The notes under the pieces: generated by a model
Told to the model about the DNA's origin: nothing
The model's database searches: none
Seen by the model: the letters and a program-made list of their open reading frames with translations, nothing else
Position numbers and translations under genes: made by a program
Shown: positions 7,644 to 15,354 of the stretch, one piece after another
How positions within the stretch are numbered: position 1 is the first letter of the stretch
Layout: every line of letters begins with the position of its first letter
NCBI GenBank assembly: GCA_024639025.1
Contig: JAHEJF010000007.1
Location: 1 to 16,772, forward strand
Direction of reading: 5' to 3'
DNA from: Ahrensia sp.
GTDB taxonomy: Bacteria; Pseudomonadota; Alphaproteobacteria; Rhizobiales; Rhizobiaceae
Length of the DNA: 16,772 nt

Positions 7644-8944
7644 TGGAATGGTATACTGTTGGTCTGGGCCTCTTGGGCCTGTTGATGCTGTTTATCGTTA
7701 TCGGGCTGCCAATTCCCTTTGCTTTGGCCGGAGCTGCGCTGCCGTTTCTCTGGCAAATCCAGGGATGGAGCACATCTGTTGTTTCTTCTGAACTAAAGCT
7801 ATGGGGCGTCTGGATTGATTACATCCTGCTAGCTGTGCCGTTATTCGTTTTCTTAGGGGAACTCATAGGTAAGTCCAACATTGGGCCGAATCTCTATCAG
7901 TTTCTGCATCAGGGCGTTCGGATCAAGGGATCTGCAGCCTATGGCTCGATTGGCGCAAGTGCAGGTTTCGGGGCGGTCTGCGGCTCGTCGATGGTGGGGG
8001 CGCTGACAATTGGTGGCGTGGCCTTGCCGGAAATGCTGCGCCTGGGATACGGCAAACGCCTATCCAGCGGCGTTCTAGCTGCGGGCGGCACATTGTCGGT
8101 ACTAATCCCTCCCAGCTTGATCCTGCTGTTTTACGGTATCGTAACAGATCAGAGCATCGGTGATCTTTTCATTGCAGGTGTCATTCCAGGGATCATTCTG
8201 GTGACCGGCTTTGTTGTTGTCGTGCTGGTCTGGGGCATGCTGAAGCCTGAGGATATCCCGAGCAGTGAAGACGCGCATAAGATGCCGCTTCTGATGATCC
8301 TGAATACTGTTGGCCCGGTGCTTCTGATCGGGCTGGTGATTACCGTAGCCATCTACGCAGGGATCGCGACGCCGACCGAAGCCGCCGCCGTGGCAAGCCT
8401 TTTGACGGTCGTTCTGGCCTTCGGGGTCGGCGGATTGACTTGGCAGGGCTTCAAGAGCGCGATTTTCGCAACCATGCGCACCATGGGCTATCTTGGGTTG
8501 CTGCTGTCCGCGGGTGTCTTGTTTGGTTTCGTGCTGACCTATTACCGAGTGCCGCAACAGTTCACCGAGTTGTTCCTGTCTTTTGATCTTTCGCCCACGA
8601 CGGTTCTGATCATCGTGCTGGTGTTCTACATCATTCTTGGGATGTTCCTGGAACCAGTTTCGATGACATTCATCACTCTGCCAACGATCTACCCGCTGAT
8701 GAGCGCGGCAGGTTTCGACCTGATCTGGTTTGGCGTCGTCTATACGATCACCATGGAAATCGCGGTGCTTACACCGCCCGTGGGCCTGAACTTGTACGTC
8801 ATACAAGCAATAAGTCGAGAGGAGGTAACAATCGGAGATGTCATCATGGGATGCTTGCCATTTATCGGCGCTATGGTCCTGTTGATCGCCATTCTAATCT
8901 TTGCTCCGGAGGTTGCACTATGGCTGCCCGAACAGATGAATTGA
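7643..8944 (+). CDS. dctM: TRAP transporter large permease (DctM family)
   Basis: This is the transport-catalysing membrane subunit of the TRAP system, driven by an ion gradient (commonly sodium). The 433-residue protein is of normal length with about 11-12 hydrophobic segments. Family landmarks visible are FVFLGELIGKSNIG (about 70-83), ASAGFGAVCGSSMVGALTIG (106-125), LIPPSLILLFYGI (near 155-167), ATPTEAAAVAS (near 242-252), ILGMFLEPVSM near residues 330-340 and LTPPVGLNLYVI in the C-terminal part. ATG overlaps the dctQ stop. Its last 25 bases overlap the start of the alpha/beta hydrolase gene and carry that gene's Shine-Dalgarno, so all four genes form one translationally linked unit. Confidence 0.95.
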   Translation: MEWYTVGLGLLGLLMLFIVIGLPIPFALAGAALPFLWQIQGWSTSVVSSELKLWGVWIDYILLAVPLFVFLGELIGKSNIGPNLYQFLHQGVRIKGSAAYGSIGASAGFGAVCGSSMVGALTIGGVALPEMLRLGYGKRLSSGVLAAGGTLSVLIPPSLILLFYGIVTDQSIGDLFIAGVIPGIILVTGFVVVVLVWGMLKPEDIPSSEDAHKMPLLMILNTVGPVLLIGLVITVAIYAGIATPTEAAAVASLLTVVLAFGVGGLTWQGFKSAIFATMRTMGYLGLLLSAGVLFGFVLTYYRVPQQFTELFLSFDLSPTTVLIIVLVFYIILGMFLEPVSMTFITLPTIYPLMSAAGFDLIWFGVVYTITMEIAVLTPPVGLNLYVIQAISREEVTIGDVIMGCLPFIGAMVLLIAILIFAPEVALWLPEQMN

Positions 8945-9711
8945 TCAGGGAGCAACCGGCTCCGCACCGACGTTCGGGTTCCGGTGCGCCGCTGGTGCTG
9001 GTTCACGGCTTCCTTGGAGGGTCGGCGCAATGGGAAGCGGAAATCGCGCATTTCAGCAGTTCCTACGATGTGATCGCACCTGATCTCCCCGGTTTCGGCG
9101 ATGCAGGGACACTACCTGGACGTGACCGTATTGAAGGCATGGCGGACTACGTTATCGAGTTTCTGGACAACCTGGGCATCAAGTCTTTTGCTCTGCTGGG
9201 CCATTCGATGGGGGGCATGATTGTCCAAGCGATCGCTGCCAAGATTCCGGACCGGATTGACCGCCTCGTTCTTTATGGAACCGGGCCGCTGGGGATCATG
9301 CCGAACAGGTTTGAAACCATCGGAAAGTCGCGGGAACGCTTGATTGAAGATGGGGTGCAAAAAACAATTCGCAGGGTAGGAGCGACCTGGGTTCTGGATA
9401 GTGAAACTGCCGCCGGAACTTCAATTGTTGAACAGTTGGCAAGCATCGGCGATTGCGCGTCTCGAGAGGCAGCGCTTCGGGCGTATGATGGGATGGAAGA
9501 CTGGGACGGACGCGCCCACCTTGAACACTTCCCCATGCCGACGCTGATCCTGTGGGGTGATACCGATCGCTCCTATCGCTGGCCGCAGATTGAAACACTT
9601 TGGCAAAAAATACCGAATTCCACCCTGGCCGTCATCCCAGGCACGTCGCATGCTGCCCATCTGGAAAAACCCCGACTGGTCCATGCTGTGTTGGAAGACT
9701 TCCTGAGCTGA
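8920..9711 (+). CDS. Alpha/beta-fold hydrolase coupled to the TRAP operon
   Basis: This is a cytoplasmic serine hydrolase, possibly acting on an ester, amide or lactone bond of the imported substrate. The 263-residue protein shows the oxyanion-hole motif VHGFLGG (28-34), DLPGFG (55-60), the nucleophile elbow GHSMGG with Ser96, an acid in WGDTD (Asp214 or Asp216) and the catalytic His244 in GTSHAAHLEKP. There is no signal peptide. I chose the ATG at 8920 because GGAGG (8908-8912) sits 7 nt upstream; the longer frame from 8851 is only dctM read in another frame. The 25-nt overlap with dctM is a strong sign of shared function. Family-level function is secure, but the substrate is not: this fold includes esterases, haloperoxidase-like enzymes and C-C hydrolases. 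Confidence 0.88.
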   Translation: MAARTDELIREQPAPHRRSGSGAPLVLVHGFLGGSAQWEAEIAHFSSSYDVIAPDLPGFGDAGTLPGRDRIEGMADYVIEFLDNLGIKSFALLGHSMGGMIVQAIAAKIPDRIDRLVLYGTGPLGIMPNRFETIGKSRERLIEDGVQKTIRRVGATWVLDSETAAGTSIVEQLASIGDCASREAALRAYDGMEDWDGRAHLEHFPMPTLILWGDTDRSYRWPQIETLWQKIPNSTLAVIPGTSHAAHLEKPRLVHAVLEDFLS

Positions 9712-9836
9712 ACTACTTGCTGTTGCGTTTGGCAAATCTCGCCAGCGCCAAGTTCGACTGGTGTCTTTGGTTCATTTAGTGATGGGCAACATTCAGAGCA
9801 CCTGTAGCACCGCATAAAGAGTGGGGATCACATTTG

Positions 9837-11438
9837 ATGCACGACTATATCTTGAAGGGTGGCGAGATTTTCGATGGATCAGGAGCTGACAGCTTTGTTG
9901 GCGATGTGGCTGTTGCCGATGGTAGAATTTGCGAGATCGGCAGCTTCGAGAATTCGCAGGCCAAACAAATCATTGATGTTGCGGGTCTTGCCGTATCGCC
10001 AGGCTTTGTCGACATGCACACCCACTCAGATTTTACTCTGATTGCAGATGGGCGTGCCGAAAGCCAGGTGCACCAAGGAGTGACCACAGAAGTCATCGGG
10101 CAATGCGGAATGAGCTGTGCGCCAGTGTGTTCTCATGACGCAATCCGCAAGGTGGCACCCTGGTACACTGAGAAAGCGAAACACTCATCCTGGCTAAGTT
10201 TCGGCGACTATCTTGATGTATTGGACTCGGATGGACTAGGCGTGAATGTTGTTGCGTTTGTAGGACACGGCACAATCCACCGCGCTATACTTGGGGATCA
10301 AATGAGCGCTGGAGATCCTGATGACGTCGCCGAAATGGCGCGGCTTGTGGACCGCTGCATGGATGAAGGCGCGGGTGGATTTTCCTCTGGGTTGGAGTAC
10401 TTCCCGGGTAGCCTGGCCGCGCCTGATCAGCTGCTGCCGATGTGTGAAGTCACCGCAAAACGCGGGCGCCTCTACGCAACACATGTGCGCAATCGCGACA
10501 CATACTACGATCTGGGCTTTTCTGAAGCCTTGGCCACTGCAAGACAATCTGGCGCACGCCTGCAAATATCACATATTCAGCCGAAGTTCGGAGCACCAGA
10601 ACATGCGATGAGCCACACTTTGGAGATGATCGACTTTGCTCATCGGCACGACGTTGATGTCGCTTTTGATGTGGTGCCACATGATTGGGCATTCACTTTC
10701 ATGGTGGCCATGTTGCCAAAATGGGCACAAGCAGGCGGTATAGATGCAATTCTGAAACGCCTTGCAAATCCTGAAGACCGGGAAAAAATCAAGGCCAACC
10801 CTCAGCCAATGTGGTTAATGGTAAAGGAGCGTAAGTGGAAAGACATTCAGCTTCTGAACGCAACAGTGAATAAGAATTTGGTGGGCGCGGATTTTGATGA
10901 AATCGGCTGGATGCGCGGCGTAGATCCCTACGACGCAGCGCTGGACATAATGTTGGAAGAGGGCGATCAGTTGCATGGTGCGATGTGGGCGTCAAAAAGC
11001 TTCCGAAATTCAGATATTGACCTTTGCCTATCTCAGCCGAATTGCGCGGTAATTTCGGATACTGTTGCGATTGCAAATGACGGCGTCTTGAAAGATCTTA
11101 TGGGGACACTAACTGGCTACGGTTGGGCCGCCCGGTTCTTGCAATACTATGTGCGCGACCGCAAAGTTCTGAGTCTGTCTGAAGGCATAAAGAAAATTAC
11201 ATCCATACCTGCCGAAAGGATTGGATTGAAAGATCGCGGCAGACTAGAGCCCGGATTCCACGCCGACGTTTGCGTATTCGACAAAGCCAACATCGCAAGC
11301 AATGTCACCTCGCGCGACCCACGGCGTTATGCGTCTGGCATCGCCCACGTTATCGTAAACGGTAAATTATTGATGTTTAATGGCAAGAGAACTGAGAATA
11401 ATGCTGGCCGGGTCATACGCGAGTTCCGCAGCGCCTGA
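9837..11438 (+). CDS. N-acyl-D-amino-acid deacylase-like metal amidohydrolase
   Basis: It is predicted to release an amino acid from an N-acyl derivative by metal-dependent hydrolysis in the cytoplasm. The 533-residue protein belongs to the D-aminoacylase/dihydroorotase-like amidohydrolases. Metal ligands are visible with the spacing known for D-aminoacylase: His61 and His63 in GFVDMHTHSDFT, Cys90 in VIGQCGMS, His216 in YATHVRNRD, His246 in QISHIQPK, and Asp408 in AVISDT. GAGGFSSGLEYFPG (178-191) is also typical. The C-terminus has the usual return strand (EPGFHADVCVFD; IVNGKLL). ATG 9837 has GGGGA 9 nt upstream; a TTG one codon earlier is unlikely. It lies 125 nt after the hydrolase, where no terminator or strong promoter is seen, so it may share that transcript. 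Related D-hydantoinase-like or other N-acyl hydrolase activity is possible. Confidence 0.88.
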   Translation: MHDYILKGGEIFDGSGADSFVGDVAVADGRICEIGSFENSQAKQIIDVAGLAVSPGFVDMHTHSDFTLIADGRAESQVHQGVTTEVIGQCGMSCAPVCSHDAIRKVAPWYTEKAKHSSWLSFGDYLDVLDSDGLGVNVVAFVGHGTIHRAILGDQMSAGDPDDVAEMARLVDRCMDEGAGGFSSGLEYFPGSLAAPDQLLPMCEVTAKRGRLYATHVRNRDTYYDLGFSEALATARQSGARLQISHIQPKFGAPEHAMSHTLEMIDFAHRHDVDVAFDVVPHDWAFTFMVAMLPKWAQAGGIDAILKRLANPEDREKIKANPQPMWLMVKERKWKDIQLLNATVNKNLVGADFDEIGWMRGVDPYDAALDIMLEEGDQLHGAMWASKSFRNSDIDLCLSQPNCAVISDTVAIANDGVLKDLMGTLTGYGWAARFLQYYVRDRKVLSLSEGIKKITSIPAERIGLKDRGRLEPGFHADVCVFDKANIASNVTSRDPRRYASGIAHVIVNGKLLMFNGKRTENNAGRVIREFRSA

Positions 11439-11463
11439 TACTGAGAACAAATCTATTTGGCAT

Positions 11464-12399
11464 TCAGTTCGAGCTACCTCCAAATGTCGTGTCATCACCT
11501 GTTTGCCTAAAAAATTGTTTCAGTTGACGGCCAAGATTTTGCCAGACTAGCTCATTTTGCTCGGTCTTCAGCTCGGACAAGCGGATGAGCCTAATGGTCA
11601 AAGGTTGCGCCGGAAGGACGTCGTCAACACGATTCAGCAGTCCTTGCGCGAGTTGTCCGGATATTAGAGAACGCGGCAACCAAGCAAAGCCGATGTCATT
11701 TAGTACCAGTTGCAACATGGCCAGTGTTAATGCAGTCTCGGCCACAGGTTGGGTAGAAACGCGCCCGGACATGCTTGGAATAATTGTTCGGGCCACGACC
11801 TGACCAAAAAAAACTTCCGGTGGATAGTCGATCGTGGGTATGAACTTGCTGCGCGCTTTGTCTTTCAATCCCGGTGTGCATACGGGAACAAGCAGATCGG
11901 CACCTAAGGTCACTGCATCAAATGCTGAGCCGATTTCTGGCGATATGCTGTTCGGCATGGCATACATAATCGCGAAATCGACGTCTCTTGAAACAAGCCG
12001 CATCAGGCATTCGTCGCGATTGCCGGATTGGACGCGTACCGAGGTTTCACCATCTGCCGTCAGTGCGCTGACAACTTCCGGCGAAACAGTTGCGGTCAGC
12101 GCGTGCTGGCAAACAAATGACATTGATTTTTCCGCTTGATCACCGGAACTCTTCAATGCACGTCTCAGCTTGTGAAGGCGGACGCTCAGATCGCGCATTT
12201 CGGGTTCTAAAGCTTTGACGCCCGGCAGGATTGTCACCGGTTTGCGGGTCCGGTCAAACAGCGGCGCACCAATCCGTTCCTCGATGCTGCGAACCCGCCG
12301 GGTAAATGCCGATTGCGTCAAGAATCGACGCTCAGCGGCCCGCGCCAGTGACCCCGTGTCAATCACAGCAAGTATGTCTTCGATCCAGTCTAGCTGCAT
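11464..12399 (-). CDS. LysR-type transcriptional regulator divergent from the cuyA-like gene
   Basis: The 311-residue regulator begins MQLDWIEDILAVIDTGS, with the winged HTH at about 16-45 (SLARAAERRFLTQSAFTRRV) and a LysR effector domain after it. I prefer the ATG at 12397-12399 because the family pattern begins there; the in-frame ATG at 12426 would add nine atypical residues and its codon abuts the operator dyad. Neither has a clear Shine-Dalgarno. It is of the same subgroup as the regulator at 4935-5819 (shared W..D, RAAE.R..TQ.AF.RR.RS.E in the HTH). It converges with the deacylase gene (25 nt apart) and diverges from the cuyA-like gene, so it probably controls that gene and itself. By position it could be the counterpart of CuyR in roseobacters, but I cannot confirm that. 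Confidence 0.9.
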   Translation of the reverse strand: MQLDWIEDILAVIDTGSLARAAERRFLTQSAFTRRVRSIEERIGAPLFDRTRKPVTILPGVKALEPEMRDLSVRLHKLRRALKSSGDQAEKSMSFVCQHALTATVSPEVVSALTADGETSVRVQSGNRDECLMRLVSRDVDFAIMYAMPNSISPEIGSAFDAVTLGADLLVPVCTPGLKDKARSKFIPTIDYPPEVFFGQVVARTIIPSMSGRVSTQPVAETALTLAMLQLVLNDIGFAWLPRSLISGQLAQGLLNRVDDVLPAQPLTIRLIRLSELKTEQNELVWQNLGRQLKQFFRQTGDDTTFGGSSN

Positions 12400-12415
12400 G
12401 TTTTCAGCATAACAA

Positions 12416-12454
12416 ATGTGGTACATTATGCAATATATGCATGTTGCATCACAT
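12416..12454. promoter_or_regulatory. Putative LysR operator with extended dyad symmetry
   Basis: The core ATGCAATATATGCAT (12428-12442) is a perfect 5-bp dyad around ATATA and has the T-N11-A LysR box (T12429, A12441). Outer arms ATGTG (12416-12420) and CACAT (12450-12454) are also inverted repeats centred on the same base, 12435, giving a 39-bp two-part symmetric site. It lies just upstream of the lysR start and about 65 nt before the cuyA-like gene start. The core shares TATGCAATAT with the site at 5861-5888. Confidence 0.65.
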
Positions 12455-12480
12455 ATTTTGAATTATATTGTATGCTAAAC

Positions 12481-12500
12481 TGCGGGTAAGTTGCGGGTAA
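12481..12500 (+). repeat. Direct repeat of TGCGGGTAA in the leader of the cuyA-like gene
   Basis: Two identical 9-mers (12481-12489 and 12492-12500), 11 bp apart start to start, i.e. one helical turn, lie between the operator and the Shine-Dalgarno AGGAG (12509-12513). They may be a second protein site or a chance duplication. Confidence 0.35.
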
Positions 12501-12519
12501 AACAAGTTAGGAGCTTTCT

Positions 12520-13533
12520 ATGCATCTCGCCCGTTATCCCCGCCGCTTCATCGCCCACCTACCCACACCGTTTGAGCGGATGGACCGCTTAACCAAAGAA
12601 CTCAATGGACCGGAAATCTGGATCAAGCGCGATGATTGCACAGGTCTATCCACTGGTGGGAACAAGACCCGCAAGCTGGAATTCCTGATGGCCGAAGCTG
12701 AGCTACAGGGCGCGAACATGGTGATTACCCAAGGAGCCACACAATCCAATCACGCCCGTCAAACCGCAGCTTTTTCGGCCAAGCTGGGTATGGATTGTCA
12801 CATCCTTTTGGAAGATCGCACCGGATCCAACAATGCCAATTATAATAACAACGGAAACGTACTTCTGGATCACCTACATGGGGCCACTACCGAAAAACGA
12901 CCCGGTGGATTGGACATGAACGCCGAAATGGAAGCCGTGGCAGAGAAATTTCGCGCCGACGGCAAAAATGTCTACACCATTCCCGGCGGTGGTTCGAACC
13001 CCACCGGCGCTTTGGGCTATGTGAACTGCGCGTTTGAGTTGCTGGCCCAGGCTAATGACCAGGGTCTCAAGCTTGACCACATCGTTCACGCCACCGGCAG
13101 CGCAGGCACGCAGGCGGGTCTGATTGTTGGCCTCAAGGCGATGAACGCACAGATCCCGCTGCTTGGTATCGGTGTGCGTGCGCCGAAAGCCAAGCAGGAA
13201 GAGAACGTTTACAACCTCGCCTGTGCCACAGCAGAAAAGCTTGGCTGTGCCGGTGTCGTGCAGCGTGAAGATGTGGTAGCTAACACCGATTATGTCGGCG
13301 AAGGCTACGGTATTCCAACTGAAAGCGGCATTGCAGCCATTCAGACGTTTGCCGAATTGGAATCAATCCTGCTTGACCCGGTTTATTCCGCCAAAGGGGC
13401 CGCGGGATTCATCGATCTGATTCGCAAAGGTCGCTTCAAGAAAGGTGAGCGGGTTGTGTTTTTGCATACAGGAGGATCAGCCGCTTTGTTTGGCTATGAT
13501 GCAGCCTTCGATCATAAAGCGTGCTGGGTATAA
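12520..13533 (+). CDS. cuyA: PLP-dependent L-cysteate sulfo-lyase / D-cysteine desulfhydrase family enzyme
   Basis: This PLP enzyme is expected to split cysteate into pyruvate, ammonia and sulfite, or D-cysteine into pyruvate, ammonia and sulfide. The 337-residue sequence matches, from memory, CuyA of roseobacters better than generic D-cysteine desulfhydrases, including [19 protein letters not shown] (38-55), [24 protein letters not shown] text at about 103-123, and [19 protein letters not shown] (125-143). The Schiff-base lysine is Lys49 in GGNKTRK; other PLP-site features are [13 protein letters not shown] (72-84), [12 protein letters not shown] (156-167), GSAGTQAG (193-200) and LHTGG (315-319). 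The start has AGGAG 6 nt upstream. It is divergent from a LysR gene and followed after 17 nt by a racemase gene. The known partner for sulfite export (cuyZ) is absent nearby, which leaves the choice of substrate open. Confidence 0.85.
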   Translation: MHLARYPRRFIAHLPTPFERMDRLTKELNGPEIWIKRDDCTGLSTGGNKTRKLEFLMAEAELQGANMVITQGATQSNHARQTAAFSAKLGMDCHILLEDRTGSNNANYNNNGNVLLDHLHGATTEKRPGGLDMNAEMEAVAEKFRADGKNVYTIPGGGSNPTGALGYVNCAFELLAQANDQGLKLDHIVHATGSAGTQAGLIVGLKAMNAQIPLLGIGVRAPKAKQEENVYNLACATAEKLGCAGVVQREDVVANTDYVGEGYGIPTESGIAAIQTFAELESILLDPVYSAKGAAGFIDLIRKGRFKKGERVVFLHTGGSAALFGYDAAFDHKACWV

Positions 13534-13550
13534 AGGACGTCTCTGGACAA

Positions 13551-14255
13551 ATGAACAGATTTCGACGCATAGGCGTGTTGGGGGGCATGGGGCCAGAGGC
13601 CACTGTCGCCCTCATGCAGCGGATACAGGCAGGAACGCCTGCACGCGATGATGCTGACCATATACCGCTTTTGGTCGATATGAATCCACAGGTGCCGTCA
13701 CGCATCCAGCATTTAATTGAGAAGACCGGCCCCAATCCGGGGCCTGTCATTGCCGACATGGCCGCCCGTTTGGAAATTGCGGGCGCCGAAGCATTGATCT
13801 TGCCGTGCAATACGGCCCACCATTATGAGCAATACATCACCGACCGGGTGGCTATTCCGTTTCTCAGCATGCCGAAGTTGACATGCGACACTCTGACGGG
13901 GCTGGTGCGTCCGGGAACCAGGATCGGAATCTTGGCCTCACCTGCAACAAACCAAATCGGCCTGTTTCAGTCGCTCTTGTCAGATCGAGGTATGTCGACG
14001 CTTTGGCCCCGTGATGAAGTTACGGTCTTGGCAGCAATCCGGCGGATCAAGACTACAGGTCCAACACTTGACGACCTGTCTGTGCTACAGGACAAAACCA
14101 ACGAATTAGTTGATCGGGGAGCATCTGCTATCTTGATTGGCTGCACCGAATTCTCGTTGATTGGCACCGAACTTTCAGCTCCAGTGCCAGTTGTCGACGC
14201 TTTGGACGTGCTTGTGAAAGCCGCGTTGGCATTTTCTGGCACTGGCACACCTTAA
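13551..14255 (+). CDS. Aspartate/glutamate racemase family amino acid racemase
   Basis: It is predicted to interconvert D- and L-forms of an amino acid without PLP by a two-cysteine mechanism. The 234-residue protein has the family start RIGVLGGMGPEATV (6-19), the first catalytic Cys86 in LPCNTAHH and the second Cys198 in IGCTEFSLI, plus PLVDMNP-like text near 39-46. I chose the ATG at 13551 because family members begin just before IGVLGGMGP; a GTG at 13521 would overlap the upstream gene. A weak ribosome site (CTGGAC) precedes the ATG. It is 17 nt behind the cuyA-like gene, so it likely racemises that enzyme's substrate or the product of the N-acyl-D-amino-acid deacylase. Substrate specificity within this family cannot be told from sequence. 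Confidence 0.9.
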   Translation: MNRFRRIGVLGGMGPEATVALMQRIQAGTPARDDADHIPLLVDMNPQVPSRIQHLIEKTGPNPGPVIADMAARLEIAGAEALILPCNTAHHYEQYITDRVAIPFLSMPKLTCDTLTGLVRPGTRIGILASPATNQIGLFQSLLSDRGMSTLWPRDEVTVLAAIRRIKTTGPTLDDLSVLQDKTNELVDRGASAILIGCTEFSLIGTELSAPVPVVDALDVLVKAALAFSGTGTP

Positions 14256-14546
14256 AATATCCACGCCGGAGGTGCCGCCATCGCTTATGGCGCATCCAAA
14301 TGGTATCTATTGACCAAGGTTGACCTGCCCTTGGCTGCGCCTTCCATTCTCGCAGGCGTAAACCAAACCATCATGTTGAGCCTGGCCATGGTTGTTGTGG
14401 CATCCCTCATCGGCGCGAAAGGGCTGGGTGAGGACGTATTGGAAGCCTTGCAATACTCTTCCGTCGGACAGGGAATATTGGCAGGATTTGCCATTCTTTT
14501 CTGCGCAATGATCTTAAACCGAGTCATACAAGGCCAAAGAGACTAG
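14256..14546 (+). pseudogene. C-terminal remnant of a ProW/OpuAB-type glycine betaine/proline/choline ABC permease
   Basis: About 90 residues match the C-terminal end of quaternary-amine ABC permeases: AYGASKWYLLTKVDLPLAAPS, then AGVNQTIMLSLAMVVVASLIGA, GLGEDVLEAL and a last hydrophobic helix to the TAG at 14544-14546. The frame is identical to that of the racemase and begins right after its TAA (14253-14255), with no proper start codon; the first usable one, a TTG at 14310, lies inside the conserved domain. The N-terminal part of the permease and its ATPase and binding-protein partners are not in the window. It is a remnant left by a deletion or insertion, although read-through of the racemase stop would give a fusion. 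GGAGG at 14268-14272 lies inside it without a start. Confidence 0.75.
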
Positions 14547-14667
14547 GGCGTTTTCTGCGTCGCGATGAAGCGCTGGCTCGTGTTTGGCATCTGGACATGT
14601 CAATTCGTGCAGAATGTCACTGCATGCCTATAGCAGCACGATCTGCCTTATTCAGCCAGAGCGCTGA

Positions 14668-15354
14668 TTAGCCGAACCATTTCTCGTAATCCGAAACAAG
14701 CAAGTGTTTGGGATCAGTATCTTCCTCGATTGTCGAGAAACGCCCAATAGGCTCTCGAAAGACATTGTCGGTTTCGTCATCGTTGACTGTCGAAACTTCG
14801 CCAATCAAAACATCGCCACCCTCGCCCCAGAAAGCATGCCAATCACCGGGCATCAGCGTCAGACTTTCGCCGGGCGCAAACTTGATCTTCTCACCTGGCT
14901 CAAAGGAGCGTGCAAGGCCATCGCACATAACCATACCACCTTTGTCCTCGGCAAATTTTCCTTCGTCGTCAGAGCCAAACAGTTCCACAACCATCGTCGC
15001 TCCACCGCGATTGATGATGTCTTCCGCCTTGATGAAATGGGTATGCATGGGTGAGAGTTGGTCCTGACGCGAGATCAGGAGTTTCTCAGCATAACACATG
15101 CCGCCACCCCGTTGCAGATCAGCCAACCGGCCGTTGCGGAGCGTGAAAAGAAACAGACCCAGATTGTCAAAATCACCTTTGCCAAAATCGGTGATGTCCC
15201 AACCGCAACGCGCATCGATCAATGATTTTGCTGCATCTTTTTTAGCAAGAAACTCGTCTGGCGACCAATAAGCGAACGGCGGCAAGGTGAAGCCGAATGA
15301 GCGAATAAATGCATCCGCCTCATCAATGATCTCGTTGATATCAGAGCGCTTCAT
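14668..15354 (-). CDS. D-lyxose ketol-isomerase (D-lyxose/D-mannose isomerase, cupin family)
   Basis: It interconverts aldose and ketose, D-lyxose with D-xylulose and usually also D-mannose with D-fructose, in the cytoplasm. The 228-residue protein is of family length and has a cupin metal site: His104 and His106 in MHTHFIKAEDI, Glu111 in the same block, and His173 in PGDWHAFWG. GGGMCYAEKLL (83-93) and GEVSTVNDDETDNVF (185-199) are also typical. Its ATG directly abuts the TAG of the upstream glycosidase gene (TAGATG), so translation is probably coupled. In this setting the mannose-to-fructose reaction is the likely role, feeding the sugar released by the neighbouring hydrolase to fructokinase. 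Bases 14547-14667 downstream hold no clear terminator. Confidence 0.88.
   Translation of the reverse strand: MKRSDINEIIDEADAFIRSFGFTLPPFAYWSPDEFLAKKDAAKSLIDARCGWDITDFGKGDFDNLGLFLFTLRNGRLADLQRGGGMCYAEKLLISRQDQLSPMHTHFIKAEDIINRGGATMVVELFGSDDEGKFAEDKGGMVMCDGLARSFEPGEKIKFAPGESLTLMPGDWHAFWGEGGDVLIGEVSTVNDDETDNVFREPIGRFSTIEEDTDPKHLLVSDYEKWFG

Noticed and set aside
8102..8806. 234-codon open frame on the minus strand inside dctM
   Set aside because: Composition is polar and repetitive without any family motif; it mirrors the hydrophobic codons of the clearly real dctM gene.
9712..9836. Gap between the hydrolase and deacylase genes searched for an operator or terminator
   Set aside because: No copy of the TATGCAATAT motif, no convincing -35/-10 pair and only a 5-bp TTGGC/GCCAA stem; nothing supportable beyond the deacylase ribosome site.
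13726..13744. Inverted repeat GGCCCC-aatcc-GGGGCC resembling a terminator stem
   Set aside because: It lies inside the racemase coding region, has no T-run, and is explained by the codons used there.
14547..14667. Possible bidirectional terminator between the converging permease remnant and isomerase gene
   Set aside because: The only pairing found (AGCGCTGGCT with AGCCAGAGCGCT) is imperfect and about 80 nt apart without T-runs.
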